NCBI GenBank assembly: GCA_037042185.1
Contig: JAXQJY010000028.1
Location: 372,001 to 436,000 of the forward strand
Direction: 5' to 3'
Source: Sordariomycetes sp. S80-01Y
Lineage: Eukaryota; Ascomycota; Sordariomycetes
Length of the DNA: 64,000 nt
Below, one piece after another: positions 45,061 to 56,853 of this stretch. The notes beneath the pieces are model-generated. The model did no database searches. It saw only the letters and a program-made list of their open reading frames with translations, and was not told the DNA's origin. Position 1 is the first letter of the stretch. The number at the start of each line of letters is the position of its first letter. The position numbers and the translations under genes are program-made.

Positions 45061-45762
45061 AGTGCCAACCCTTGCAAAGGACCCCGGCGCAATATCCAGG
45101 GCAAGCCAGCAGGGACCAGGGTGGTGGAGGAGCTCGATGTACCGACATGGGTGCCACCCGCGGTCGAGGTACTTGCAGGGTCATGCAGCGCTAGGCCTGC
45201 TAGGCCTGCCTTGCCTGGGTCCGTCCAGCCATGACAGGGTGAAGCGCTAGCCCAGCGCTGTTGTTAGTGCCAGGAGACGCTCTCTCTGCCCGCGAAACAA
45301 AGTCTGGCAGGCCCCTTTTATCACGCCCGTTCCTGCGTCTGCGCTTCAATCTGTCTCTCCGACTGAAGAAACACTTCCCCCCCGTCCTTGCTCTGCTCGC
45401 CTGCAGCTGCTTGTGAGCGCACTTCTCCTCTCTATGCTGTCTCTTGTCGCTATTGATTCTTAAAACACCTACCTATCACGCCAGAGACACCATCTGCAGC
45501 TACGCATACGCCCACGAATGCGGCTGCAACGCTGAGCGCGACCACAAGACGAAGCGATTTGAACCGCACTCAGTCGCACCAATCCTTATCCGCACGGCTA
45601 CGTTACCAAGCAATTCTGTGGCCAGGCGCAGGAGCACAGAACCTCGACAAGCGAGCCGTCTCATTCCTTTTCCCCACCAACTTTCGAAGCGATAATTGCG
45701 ACTCCTTGTGCCGCGCTGTTTTCTGAGCACACTGCTCATCTCCTGTCTCATTCGCAACGACT

Positions 45763-45807
45763 ATGCGCGGGCTGTTTTCGGATTCGACGATCGCATACGC
45801 CTACTGA
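45763..45807 (+). promoter_or_regulatory. Possible upstream ORF in the FAR1-like leader
   Basis: ATG-started frame of 14 codons (MRGLFSDSTIAYAY) ending 83 nt before the main ATG and in another frame. If the transcript starts upstream, it could reduce translation of the scaffold gene. The transcription start is unknown. Confidence 0.3.
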
Positions 45808-45890
45808 TACAAACTGAATATACGCTTATTACACTCGGAGGCCGCCATTGTTGTCCGAGCTCTTTGCATCTGGATTACCACAAAGCCTCG

Positions 45891-48800
45891 ATGTTCAGTC
45901 GCTTTCAGCAAAAGAAATCTGACCACGGTCAATCGTTCGGACACGGTCAAGGATACATACAAGATAGCTCAGACTATCAAGCCCGCTCCCACGACCAACC
46001 AGTATACGGGACGCCTTCCCAGCCAGTCGAACTTCCAGGAAGCCTCTATCCCGCAAGATCGGACTCTCGTCGTCCGACAGTGGCTCCCTCGAGGTCCTAC
46101 ACTCCAAACTCGTACGCCGATCAAGGTACAGGTTCGTATGCCCGCTTGTACATAGGACTTTGCCTCATGGCGGCGGCCCAGCCATGCTGGCCCGCCCCTG
46201 TTCCTCATCGTCCCCGGTGTCGTATGTGATACTAACGCGGCTGACGCAGGATACTCGAGCAACCCCTCGCCTTCCCGCACCAACCTCCCTCGATCGCAGT
46301 CCTCGGCTAGTTCCATAAGATCCAGTCTCAGCAACGCCTCGCGCAGGTTCGGTGGGGGAATCAACAACAACGTCATGGCGACTTCAGCAGATCGCAGCCG
46401 CACGCGGCGCGAGAGGACCTTCATCGGTAGTGAATGCGCTGTTTGCGAGGAGCCGCTGGAACACACTCTTCGCGGAGAGCGCGTTCTGCAGTTCTCTTGC
46501 TCCCATGTATCCCACGAGGCCTGCTTTTATGAGTTCATCCGCGAATTCGACTCGCAGTACTGCCCGACATGCGACTCACCACTACACCTCGATACCAGCC
46601 GAGGCGGCAATGTTATCGACATTGGTTCGTCGTCATATGGCATCAACCAGAAGAGTCAGGGCACTAATTCGGGTACAGAGAAAATCAGCAACATGGTACG
46701 CTCTGCTGGCGATACAAGATCAGTCTCCAGCCCAACCCCAACATGGGACGCCCAGACTGTGCGCCCGCCCAGCGTAGAAAGTGGCCAAAGAAGACAGCAG
46801 CATCCCCTTCAGCAAATGCACAGTAGCGCAACTGGCAGAGATAGCGCCGCACGTGGCAATGTCCGCGATAGTCGGGACACCCACTCTACCTCCGACCGAT
46901 ATGGCTCGAGACATGGCCGAAGCGACAGTGAGGCCACAGGTATTACGGGCATGGCCTCCTCTGTCAGCTACCCCGAAACGACTCAGAGCGGCCCTCCCCG
47001 CCGCCACGACTACGACGTGCAGGCTATGGAAACCACTCCCGGTAGCCCTCGTCCAATTACACGCAATCCTATACCGGCTCCAAGTGTGACGGTTCGCTCC
47101 GAGTTCCCTACCCTCAACCGATCTCGCCAGCAGCAAACTCTCACCTGTCTTGTGACGATTGAGGTACCAGACAACAAGTGGAGGCCTGACCCCGAAGATC
47201 TTGGTGCCGCCGCTCCGCAAGCGCCGCCGTCGACCCAGATCCCCAACCGCATTGACGAAGTCGCGCAAAGGCCTCCTTCACCTGCTCGAAGCGCACCCAA
47301 GTTCTATCCATACGAGGCTCCCGAGGTGCTTGATGAGATGACGGAGAGCTTGCGAGGCCGCGTGGACAACTGGCATGGCCTCGATTTCAGTCGGTTCGGC
47401 AAGCTGCGCCTTTATGGCACCCTTCGAGTGGGCAAGGACAAGATGAATTGGCAGGAGCTTGAATGCTTCTTGTTCGCGGAGATGCTCATTTGTGTCAAAG
47501 AGAAGAAATCGGCACAGCAGTGGGATGAGAATGGCCAACCTCGCAAACCTCGATGCACACTGAAGGGATCCATTCTGATCAAGAAGCATCTGAATGAAGT
47601 TACCGAAACAGGTAGCATCGACGAGAACGTTCTTACACTGGGATTGTCGGTGGCCGAACTGCCCCAGTTCCACCTGCGTTTCGAGAACCGCAATCAGCTC
47701 AAACTATGGCAGCAAGCTCTGCTCGATTTGAATGCTGTAGAGACCTCGCCGGTCCGCAGCCCTGACTACGAGCGAGAGATGTCCGAGACTGATGAGGAGG
47801 CTGATTGGCAAAGATCTCGCCCGCAGAGGGTCTCATCTGTTGCCTCTTCTTGGGGCGCTGGCAAGTCTGTCACCACCGCCCCGACCGAGTATACCAGCAA
47901 CTTCGCGCGGAATGCCTCTGTTCCCAGTTCGATCCACGTTCCTATCGATGTGGTTGTGGTTGTCCCCATTTCATCTTCTATGCAAGGCGTCAAGATAAAT
48001 CTTGTTCGCGATGCCCTCAAGTTCATGGTCAACACCTTAGGCGAGAGGGATCGCATGGGCCTTGTCACATTTGGTTCTGGCGGTGGTGGTGTACCAATTG
48101 TGGGCATGACTACTAAGGCTTGGCCTGGTTGGGGCAACATTCTCTCATCCATCAAGCCTGTCGGCCAGAAGAGTCATCGCGCCGATGTGGTTGAGGGCGC
48201 CAACGTTGCTATGGATCTGCTCATGCAGCGAAAGCACAACAACCCCATTGCCTCTATCATGCTTATCAGCGATGCCTCGACGTCGGATGCCGACAGCGTT
48301 GACTTTGTGGTGTCCAGAGCCGAAGCCGCCAAGATAACCATCCACTCTTTTGGCTTGGGCATGACGCACAAGCCCGATACCATGATCGAGCTTTCGACAC
48401 GCACCAAAGCTTCCTACACCTATGTCAAGGATTGGATGATGCTCCGCGAATGCTTGGCTGGATGCCTTGGCTCCATGCAGACACTTTCTCACCAGAACGT
48501 CAAGCTCAAGCTCAAGTTACCTGAGGGCTCCCCAGCTAAGTTCCACAAGATTAGCGGTGCTCTTCAAATTACGAAACGTGCCACTGGACGCGATGCTGAG
48601 GCTGCACTCGGTGATCTCCGCTTTGGAGACAAGCGGGATATCCTCGTTCAGCTGGTTGTCCTACCCGACAACGTCACACAGGACTCGCTTCCCCAAGATC
48701 CTTGGGACAACATTGTTTCCGGTCTTGAAGCCCTAGGTGGGCCTATGGAGAACGATGGCGAGAGGACGCTGTCGGTTGAGGAAGTTCCGCTCATCCAGGC

Positions 48801-49572
48801 AGACCTGTCATGGGGTGATATCCTCCGAGACGGCACAACTATGCAGATGCCCCGCCCCTCGCTGCTTGCTATCACCATGCTCCCTGCGGGTATGGGCCAG
48901 AAGAAGTCATGGCAAGGATCACCGCCTATTCCTCCTCACCCTCACATTGTTCAGCGTCGCATGGAACTCCTTACATCCGACATGCTCACCAGGGCACTGA
49001 CTCTTGTTAGCCGTGGTCAGCACGAACGCGCTCACACTCTCCTCAATGAGACTCGGTCCATCCTCAAGGGCCTCGGCAAGGGCGGCTTGCCTCCTGTACC
49101 GCCGCCAGCCAACAAGTCTGGTCCTCCGACACCTCACCCATCTTCCAACGACGCCTCGTCGCCAAATCCCTCGGGTACACCCGATCGCAAGCGCAGCCCC
49201 TCTCCCCCTTCAGCTTCGACCCCGGGGGGCAACGGCAACGGTGGCTATGGTGCGCCGCAGCTGCCGACCAGCCGTTCAAACGACGGGCTCGGCTTGAGTT
49301 CTGGCATCGACGCCAACACCGTTTCGGCTCTTGACCACGAGCTCGAGAGCAGTCTTGAGTGGATCAACCACCCTGCCGTATTTGGGCGCGACAGCCGCAA
49401 GGCTGTTCTGCAGGCTATCGGTGTAATTAGCTCTCAGCGTGCTTTCACCTTCCGAACCCCTGTCGAAAGCCTCTGGGCAGGCCGTGTCGGCGGCGTCAAG
49501 CGCCTCACCGAGAAGAGCCGCGAGTGGCGTGAGGAGGGTGGCGAAGGCGGCGGCATCGTTGAGGAAGCATAA
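45891..49572 (+). CDS. FAR1-like RING-PH-VWA scaffold protein (mating MAP-kinase pathway)
   Basis: Exons 45891-46125 and 46250-49572 (1185 aa); the 124-nt intron has a GTACAG donor, ACTAAC branch and GCAG acceptor. Domains: a disordered Ser/Gln-rich start; RING-H2 at ~141-190 (CAVCEEPL, FSCSHVSHEACFYEF, YCPTCDSPL); a Ser-rich linker; a PH domain at ~455-560 (KLRLYGTLRVGKDKMNWQE, FLFAEMLICVKEKK); and a von Willebrand A domain at ~640-835 (IDVVVVVPISSSMQG, DRMGLVTFG, ASIMLISDAST). The order RING-PH-VWA is that of fungal Far1/Ste5-type scaffolds, which link pheromone-activated G-beta-gamma to the MAP-kinase cascade and polarity factors. The VWA metal site is DxSxS in ordinary members; here the aspartate is Pro. 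A nearby alternative donor (GTTCGT at 46132) would add two residues. The final ~170 residues are Pro/Ser/Gly-rich plus a helical end. Confidence 0.82.
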
Positions 49573-50575
49573 GCCCCTGTCTGTCTGCAGAATCAATCGT
49601 TATTGTCTCTTTTGTCGACATGGCGAAGGCGTCTGAGAGTCACGGCGTTGCTTTGCAGGTGCCATCTGTCAAATGATACTTACATTGAGTTGCATACTGT
49701 TTGGCAGCTTACGCCGCCTGTTTTTGTGGGATGCGGGAACAAAGACGCATGATACCTCTACGTTGCTTTTTCTTTCCCTTGCTTCCTTTCGTCCCACGCA
49801 TTCATACCCGCCGCGCTATACACGGCATAGCTGCGAGCTCTACTCGGGGCCTCAGCGCCCGCAACAGTTTCTTTCATTTTTGTCACATGCTTTCCGTTAC
49901 AATTGGGGTCGATGGTATCAGGGGAGGTACCTCGCTACATACTACGCCTAGGGGACCCGGGGATCGATCAGCACACTAAAGTGGGCTTTGGGAAACAAGG
50001 AGGGTTAGGATCAAAACTTGCGTTGTCCTTTTCTATTTACACAAATCTGGTTATGGCATGTAAGGGAATGTTTGATACAATATCAAGGGCTTACTTACGT
50101 TGGTTACGTTGGAGACGAACGACGCAGCATACTGCAGTGGAAGGCATAAACGAGTTCTGAAGAATTATGAGGTTACAATCCAGTCCATTGCTTCTTTACA
50201 CCCATGATATCTGACGAGGGGCTTTCCCAATGGTCAGGCGACTTGTGTGATGTATCACATCTGCAGGACAGGGTCGACGTTTCGCATTTTGCTAGGGTAG
50301 CATCCGCAAGCTCAACCGCATTGCGAGCATGCATCACTGCTTCCGGGGAGTTTTCAACTTGTAGTCGTCCAAATGCCCGGAGGCTGGGTTCTCTATTCAT
50401 CGTCGTCGCATTTTTCACTCCGCTGCTTGCTTTCCCGCATGCAGTGCGGTCTTCCACTGGTACTACCTGCGATACAGGTCGCATTGCAAGGTCTCCCCCT
50501 TCCTCACAAGATTAGGACCCTCACTCGTACATGTCCGATCTTCCCCGATCGTCATCATTTCATGCAATCCTGGAT
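49573..50575. other. Convergent 3' flanks (FAR1-like / CCT8)
   Basis: 1 kb, T-rich, with several short frames and no protein-like one. Nothing else recognised. Confidence 0.5.
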
Positions 50576-52539
50576 TTAATCCTCGTCCCAGTTCTGCGAA
50601 AAAGGAGACATAGTCAGCCATCTGCCGAGGGAGTTTCAAGGTGGTGAAGAAAAATTCATGCGGGTTCTTGCATCTGCTCGAGGCAAAAACAGGGGAGTGG
50701 GAATGCTCCCCGGTGTTATATCCCAGGTTTCTGGATGTATAGACGGGGGGGGAAGAGGAGGGGAGGGGTTCTTCAACGGTCACGACTTACAGGGTTAGGA
50801 CCAGGGGGCTTGGGTCCACCGGCCTGCTTCGCAACAATGATCTGATCGACAGAGAGGACGGTGCGAGCAGCTTCAGTGGCTAGCTTGATAGCCCAGTGCT
50901 TGGAGACGAGGAGGTCGAGGATGCCCTTCTCGTTGGCATCTAGGATGCCGGTGTCATCCTCATTCTGTGGACGTTAGCTCGTATGATCAAAAACCGGTGA
51001 GTCTTGGAACTTACATCGATGTCGACACCAGTGTCCCAGTCCTCGCCCTTGTGGTGCGCGGCATATAACCTGCTGAGAACCTCGGTGGCATCGAGACCGC
51101 AGCTCTCGGCCAGTGTGCGGGGGATGACCTCGAAAGCCTCGGCATATTTCTTGATAGCGTACTGACTTAGACCTGAAGTCTTCTCTCCGAAAGCTGTTAT
51201 CCTCTCCACCAGTTGTGTCTCCGTAGCACCGGCACCAGGCACCAGGCGAGGATCCCTCGTGATAGCCTTGACGACATTGACACCGTCGTCGACGGCGCGC
51301 TCGACATCATCGAGATGGTTCTGGGTAGCTCCGCGGAGCACCAACGTGGCTGTCCTTGTCTGCTCGTCCTCTTGACGGAAGACAGTGACGCGGTCGCCGC
51401 CAATTTCGAGAGTCTCGACAACGTCGATGCTGCCCATTTCATCCGGCATAGGGGCTCCTAACCGTGCGAGAGGGGTGGCTCCGACGACTCGGCACACTCG
51501 TCGCAGCTCAAACTTGCTGAGAATCCTGATGCACAAAATGCCGAAGCGGTTGAGATAGTGCATCGCCAAGTCACCAACACGCTCTCCGACAATAACCACC
51601 CTCAGCCCAGAATCGTAGAGCTCCTTGATCGCAGTCTCCAGTTGTGACTCCTCGCCTGATGTGAAATCCATCATCTCCTTGGCGTTGTTCAACAGCACTG
51701 TGCCCTTGGTCTCGGTTTGGCTGCTGTCGATGGGACAGGTGTAGACACCAACCTTGGCCTTGGTGGCCTTCTTGATGACGCCGTCGGGTTCCTTGGGGAA
51801 GACCATACCCTTCACTACCTTGCTTTGATCCAAGCTACCGCCCATGATCTTGACGACTCGGATGTTGTCGACGCTGAAGTTGGCGGGGTTCTTCGGGAGG
51901 ACAGAGAGCACACCCTCGGCCACGAGTTCTGCCAGCAGGTCTTCGTTGCCGTTTTGCTTGCTCGCGACGACGGTACGGATGGCCTTGCTTAGCTCGTCCT
52001 GGTCACGGATGTCCTCCACCTTGTCGACTTCCAGCTCCTCCAGAGTTTTCAGGGCGAACAGCTGGGCCTTCTCGTAGCCAATGACAATATCCGAAGCCTT
52101 GAGACCCATTCGCAGCAGGTCCTCGGCCTTCTTTAGGAGCTCACCAGCCAGGATGATGACCAGGTTCGTCGCATCTCCCATCTCGGACTCCTGCTGTTGC
52201 GAAGCCATAACGAGGAGCTTAGCGGCGGGGTGGACGACATCGAGTTCGCGGAGAATCGTGGCGGCGTCGGAGGTCAGGATCATCTTCTGCAGATGGTTGA
52301 TGATGACCTTGTTGCGACCGTAAGGACCAAGCGAGGTCTGAACGGTAGACGAAATGGCACGGCAGGCCTCGACGTTGCGCATAACAGCGCCATCTTCGGC
52401 ATCGTAGCTGGATTCGCGGTCAGCATCTCCCGCTGCGAAGCTCCCCTCCATTAGGGATGGTGGGGTGATAGAGCTCATACTTGTTGTAACCTTGCTTGAA
52501 AAGGCCCTGGTTAGGGGCGTTGGGGATGTTGAGAGACAT
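50576..52539 (-). CDS. CCT8: Chaperonin CCT/TRiC subunit theta (Cct8)
   Basis: Four minus-strand exons: 52539-52481, 52407-51015, 50964-50791 and 50593-50576 (547 aa, the normal length). It begins MSLNIPNAPNQGLFKQ. After intron 1 come VEACRAISSTVQTSLGPYGRNK, INHLQKMILTSDAATILREL and HPAAKLLVMASQQQ, with the nucleotide-binding EMGDATNLVIILAGELL. The apical and intermediate regions follow, including VVKIMGGSLDQS, then RGATQNHLDDVERAVDDG and PRLVPGAGATE. Theta is one of eight paralogous subunits of the cytosolic ring that folds actin and tubulin. Introns are 73, 50 and 197 nt. The final exon is 18 nt and encodes only NWDED. A model starting at an upstream in-frame ATG (to 52688) would retain intron 1 and replace the true N-terminus. 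Confidence 0.96.
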
Positions 52540-53483
52540 GGCAGCTGTGCTTTAGACGTTAGAGCAGCTACAGTCTCTTGAAAAGAAAAGCGGGAGACCA
52601 GAATGACGGGAGCTGCCTTCAGGAGATCCAGATGCCACCGCTTTCCATAGAAAATCTTGGGGCCTTGTGTGGTTTGGAGGTGCCCCACTAGCCAATCATC
52701 ACCGCCCCTCCGGACTGGGTTGCTCCGTTCCGGAGAAGAGCAGGATCTCGACTTGGAGATCCATCAATGTACGACGACCGGGAGTTCTTAGAGCAATTGT
52801 AGCTTATACAGGTTAGAGCTGAACAGTTTGTAAGCGCGAAGCTGCGACATGTCCCCAACAGTCGCTTCGCGGAAGTGTATCGTGGATTGGCTTTGGACTG
52901 GCCTACCGAGGTACCTAAGACAACGTGCCCCGCTACAGCAAAGCCAGGTATCGCGCTAACTTGGACACACGGTACAAGTGCGTGCTTCCCAGGTTGGCCG
53001 TTGGCAGCGACGCGATTGGCCTCACACCTGAGCCAGCCAGTCGCCATTCTCACTCGCGTCCACTGCATCTTTGTTCCGTGCCTCGACCCAGGCACGCTGT
53101 CACACAAGCTCAGCGAACCCTTTTAGAGCTCCTCCCCCAACGGCCACCGGAAACCAGCGAGAACGGCTTCAACGACTCAAACGATTGAGCAGCTACAGGC
53201 CCTGCGACGCCCCATTCGCGCCAGACAGGACCGCCGGAAGTCTCCCTAGGTAGGGGCGCCTCAGCGCCTTATTGAGACAAACGCGGGAAACTCTGCGCGC
53301 GCTGAGAGCGTACATTCTGCGTCATGGCGCCCAACTGTGAGTCGCGGCACGAGCCTTTTTGTGCTTTCCTACCAGAATCGTCCCGTCTCTCGACCACCTG
53401 TCCCACAAGGCCACTGCCCAACCCTCCGCGCTCTTCGTCCACCGACGGCATCATCGCCCTCAGCCTCAGCGAGCCCCATCAAT
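52540..53483. promoter_or_regulatory. Divergent promoter region, CCT8 / Nhp10-like
   Basis: 944 bp between divergent start codons. Two TACCTA/TAGGTA words (52912-52917, 53247-53252) and CA/CT-rich leaders are present; no coding frame is credible. Confidence 0.45.
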
Positions 53484-54582
53484 ATGCCGCCTTCTAAGCG
53501 CAAATTCTCAGAGGTCAGCGCTGACGTTGATAAACCAGCCGTTCCACCACAGCTGCCTCCCTCCGTAGAGGAGGCCTACCGCCGAAAATGTGTCGAGCTC
53601 AAGCGTCGAAACCACCAAGTCGAAGAGGCCAACGATGCCGCCCGAGTCCGCATCGCCCGCATCAAACGTCAGGTCGAGAAGCTTCGCATCGAGCGCGCCT
53701 TCCTCCTCGAGCAGCTTACCAAGCGCACGAGCACAAATGTCGAGGATTCTGAAGGGAGTCCGAGTCCTCCACCCACGGTATGTTCATACGACATTGTTCG
53801 CTTCCAAGCGATCGCGCCCTGCCTCGTCGATGGTTGTGATCGCCCCTACCTGTATGCTAAGGACAGAAATGTTGATCATCGTGTGACTGCGCTCTTAGGG
53901 ACAGGACTTCGATTTCAACCCTACCAACAAGGATTCAACAGCATTGCTGAGTGATGCGGACGCTAACGTCCGCAAGCCAAAGGAGAAGCCAATGCGCACT
54001 AAGCGTGCCCACGGCAAAGCGAACGCGACCGCCGATGCCGCGAGTGAGGCCGCGGGAGACAACATGGAGACCGAGCCTGGGAATGCAAAGGATGAGGACC
54101 TCCCTGATGCCGCGCCAGCGGACGCGCCAGATCACCCAGCGGAGGATGCCGAACCGAACGATGAGACTCTTGCCCTCTTGTCGAGCGAGAACCCACCGGA
54201 GGGTCGAGATGTAGAAAAGGACGGGGAGTTGCCAGGCGAGAATAGCGAGCCCGTGATCGGAGGGTTCAATGTCTTTTCGTTGTTGCGGCGCAAAGAGCTC
54301 GAGAAGTCCGACAAGCCCGACATAGACATCAGGGGTACCATTCTGGCGGAGTGGAAGGATCTCCCGGCGCAGCAAAGAACAGAGTTCTCGAACAAGTTTA
54401 CTGAGCTTGGATCGAGCTCAGGGGTTCTCGATGCAGACTGGACGCCGCCTAGCGTCCCCGAGAAGATCGTCACGAAACCCAGAGACACACCGACGCCTCA
54501 GCCTCCCAAGGACGAAGACGTCGAAATGGAGGACGGAGATGGCGACAAGAGCGAGGCGCCTGCGGATAAAGAACAGGATTAG
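53484..54582 (+). CDS. INO80-complex subunit, Nhp10/INO80F-like
   Basis: Exons 53484-53777 and 53899-54582 (325 aa) with a 121-nt intron (GTATGT donor, GTGACTGC branch region, CTTAG acceptor), joining SPPPT to GQDFDFNPTNK. The first ~30 residues are MPPSKRKFSEVSAD plus a Pro-rich linker. Residues ~33-85 form an amphipathic coiled coil: EEAYRRKCVELKRRNHQVEE, then RIARIKRQVEKLRIERAFLLEQL. This is the pattern I associate with Nhp10-type and INO80F subunits, which recruit the INO80 nucleosome remodeller. The second half is acidic/Ala-rich, ending in a segment (GGFNVFSLLRRKELEKSD, RGTILAEWKDLPAQQRTEF) that reads like a degenerate HMG box. The exact subunit name is uncertain. Confidence 0.72.
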
Positions 54583-55169
54583 GACACAGAACTGGGGAGG
54601 ACTTCCTCTCTACAACGTCTTGTCTGATTGCATCCGATAAATCTGGGTAACCGTTTGGGACGTTCGGCCTTGCTGGAGTTGTTCGTGATTACAATCCACC
54701 ACAGCTGCGTCACAACAAGGTGACGACAACTGTGAGACGGTCCGGCGTGGTCTCTCGCCGCATCTAAGCTCGTTCGACATCACTAGCTTTACTCTGCGTT
54801 CAACGGTGACCAGCTATTGCCGAAGTTAGGATGCGACGTAGGTGTCATCCTGGGAGTAGGCAACATGTGTCTTACACCTTGTACGATATTATACGGCGTT
54901 AAGGGCGCACATTGGGGCAAATGGCCAGAGAGCACGGTTGGCTCAAGGATACAGGTATATCGTAATGGAGCAGTCTCAAAAGCAAATGTGCATGGCGCCC
55001 CTGTCCTCGTATGTTCTGTAGATTCCTGTGAAGCCTGCTATCTACCACTTCCATGTCTTAAGAGACACAGCTTGGCCATCTAAACAGACTCCTGTAAAAC
55101 TCCTTTAGAGCGTATGTAACCCGCATATGTATCCTACAAGCCACCGCCCGGTCTGTAGCGCGGGCGACG
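54583..55169. other. Convergent 3' flanks (Nhp10-like / DUF155)
   Basis: 587 bp with no protein-like frame; unremarkable 3' sequence. Confidence 0.5.
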
Positions 55170-56853
55170 CTACTCTCCAGCATAAAGATCAACAACGATG
55201 TTGACTGCGGCAACCACAATTTCTGCTGCAATAAGCACAATGACTGTTCATAGATTAGCGAGTATTACTTTTTGATTATCAGTTGATCAACTCACCAATC
55301 CACTCCAACTTCTCGCCGTGACCGTGACTCAGCTGATCCTTTAGAACGGCGAGTAGGTCTGCAATGACGTCCAGTCTCTCCGTCAGCAGACCAACACGCT
55401 GGTCCATCTCGAGATAGCTCCTGACAGCCTGGTAGACAGGCTCAAGCTGAGGTTCCACCCAGAACAGCTCAGGTGTATCGAGCACTGAGCCGTTGAGATG
55501 GATGTTGATACGCAAGATGAAGAGCTCGCCAATCTGCATATTGATCTGCGAACGGCTCAGTGCGATCTTGCCAGTCAGGGCTATCTGAGTAGGAATGTCT
55601 TTGCAAGTCTCCACTGTTGTTGCAATGAGCTCTTCGAAAAGGGAGGTCTTGTACTTGTCAGTGTGATGTTTTCAAACGCTGCGGGTGCAACCTACCTTTA
55701 CGCTTTGCGCCAGCGCATGGGAAATCGCCAGCTTCGTCATATAGTTGGTCTTGTCTCGCAAGGTGATGAAATCATTGTAGATACGCGCCTGATACTCCTG
55801 CGTGTAGTAGAAATTGAAATGTTCCGTCTCAACGTCATCCGGCGATAGCTTCTCAATCTCGAACTTCGATATATCCTTCAAAAATCGAGTCTCCTGGGCG
55901 GCCGTCATGCCCCATATAACGACAACACCGTAGTCAAACAAGAAGACTTCTGGCGTGTGAACCGTGATGTCAAAGTCCGGTATGCTGTCGGTGATAGCAC
56001 GGTTGTCTTCCTCCACGACCGAGGGACCTAGTAGCTGATCACTGTTCAAGGGCCCTACGTCCATGTGCTGTCGGTCCACGTAGTCGCCTTCACGATCAGG
56101 AGAGGCCTCCCTGAGCGTTTGCCTTCTTTGCTCCTCATCTTCGACGTCCTCTCCGCCCGTTGAGTGTCTTCGCTCGTATACCCTGACAGGATCGGGTCGT
56201 TGCCGGGGCGGTGGTTGTGCCTGTCGTTGTTCGCGTTGGGGGCTCTTCGTGTAGCTATATGGCGAGTATATGCACTCGTCGATGAGTTTCGGGTTCGTTC
56301 CCCTCGTCTTGTGTTTCCCCTTCAAGAACCGCTGCAAGCTCTCCATCTCATACCGATTCGCCGTGCAATAGGCCGTAACTCTCGGCAGCCTGTCGCGGTC
56401 CGCCTTTCCCAATCTTGCAGCATCTCTCCTTGCATTCGGGTCTTTGATGCGCGTGTATTGCGAATACACGTCTCTCCCACTCTCCTCGTCCGGGCTATCG
56501 CCATCGAGTTCCGGGTTCGGCAACAGCTTCAACTTCTCTGTCTTCTTTGTGCTCCTCTGAGGACCCAGCTTCGAGCCCAACGGCAATGATGCGCCGACTG
56601 TGGCAGCGCCATGGCTGTTTCGTCTTCTCAGCTTACTGTTAAGGCTCGATAGGACTGGTGCGCCGGCTGCAGAGGCAGCATGTTGATTCTTCGCCTTGGC
56701 GACTTCAGGCTCGATTGTCCGCGTGACAGGATTGGCGCTGAATGTGACCGTTCTCGCACTCTTAGGTCTGCTTTCGCCAGAAGAGGTCTGATGTAGCAGT
56801 GGCGTGTTTTCGTTGCTCGCCGTCGGGCCGGTCGGACTCGATTGGGCTTCCAT
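55170..56853 (-). CDS. DUF155 family membrane protein, Rmd1/Rmd8-like
   Basis: Three minus-strand exons: 56853-55696, 55647-55296 and 55243-55170 (527 aa; introns 48 and 52 nt). The first ~150 residues are Ser/Lys/Arg-rich and probably cytosolic. The DUF155 core then reads LPRVTAYCTANRYEMESLQRF, ITVHTPEVFLFDYGVVVIWG, ETEHFNFYYTQEYQARIYND, LRDKTNYMTKLAISHALAQS and, after intron 1, LFEELIATTVETCKDIP and ELFWVEPQLEPVYQAVRSYL. The last exon completes a hydrophobic C-terminal helix (VIVLIAAEIVVAAVNIVVDL), so the protein is tail-anchored. Yeast relatives Rmd1 and Rmd8 are needed for meiotic nuclear division; Mrx10/RMND1 is the mitochondrial branch. No mitochondrial presequence is evident here, which favours Rmd1/Rmd8. 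Confidence 0.85.

Larger units (their letters stand above)
39293..45890. other. 6.6-kb region without a recognisable gene
   Basis: I read all frames on both strands. The longest (44461-45234, plus, 257 codons) and the next ones (for example 43277-43849, minus) have no domain features, biased composition and no consistent splice structure. Short repeats occur: GCGCCAGG units (41255-41275), a 7-bp tandem array (45032-45060) and AGGCCTGCT (45193-45210). From about 45250 the sequence becomes C/T-rich, like the leader of the RING-PH-VWA gene. A GWALEE string at 42107-42298 faintly recalls a HET-domain motif but is too short to call. Confidence 0.5.

Noticed and set aside
44461-45234. 257-codon plus-strand frame
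   Set aside because: No recognisable domain, contains the 7-bp tandem repeat, no conserved-looking core.
52540-52688. Upstream in-frame start for CCT8 at 52688
   Set aside because: It would read through intron 1 and lose the conserved MSLNIPNAP start, which is encoded by a separate exon at 52539-52481.
37000-53300. Recurring TACCTA/TAGGTA hexamers in intergenic DNA
   Set aside because: About ten were noted by eye in the whole window, below the ~30 expected by chance on both strands in 64 kb, so no enrichment can be claimed.
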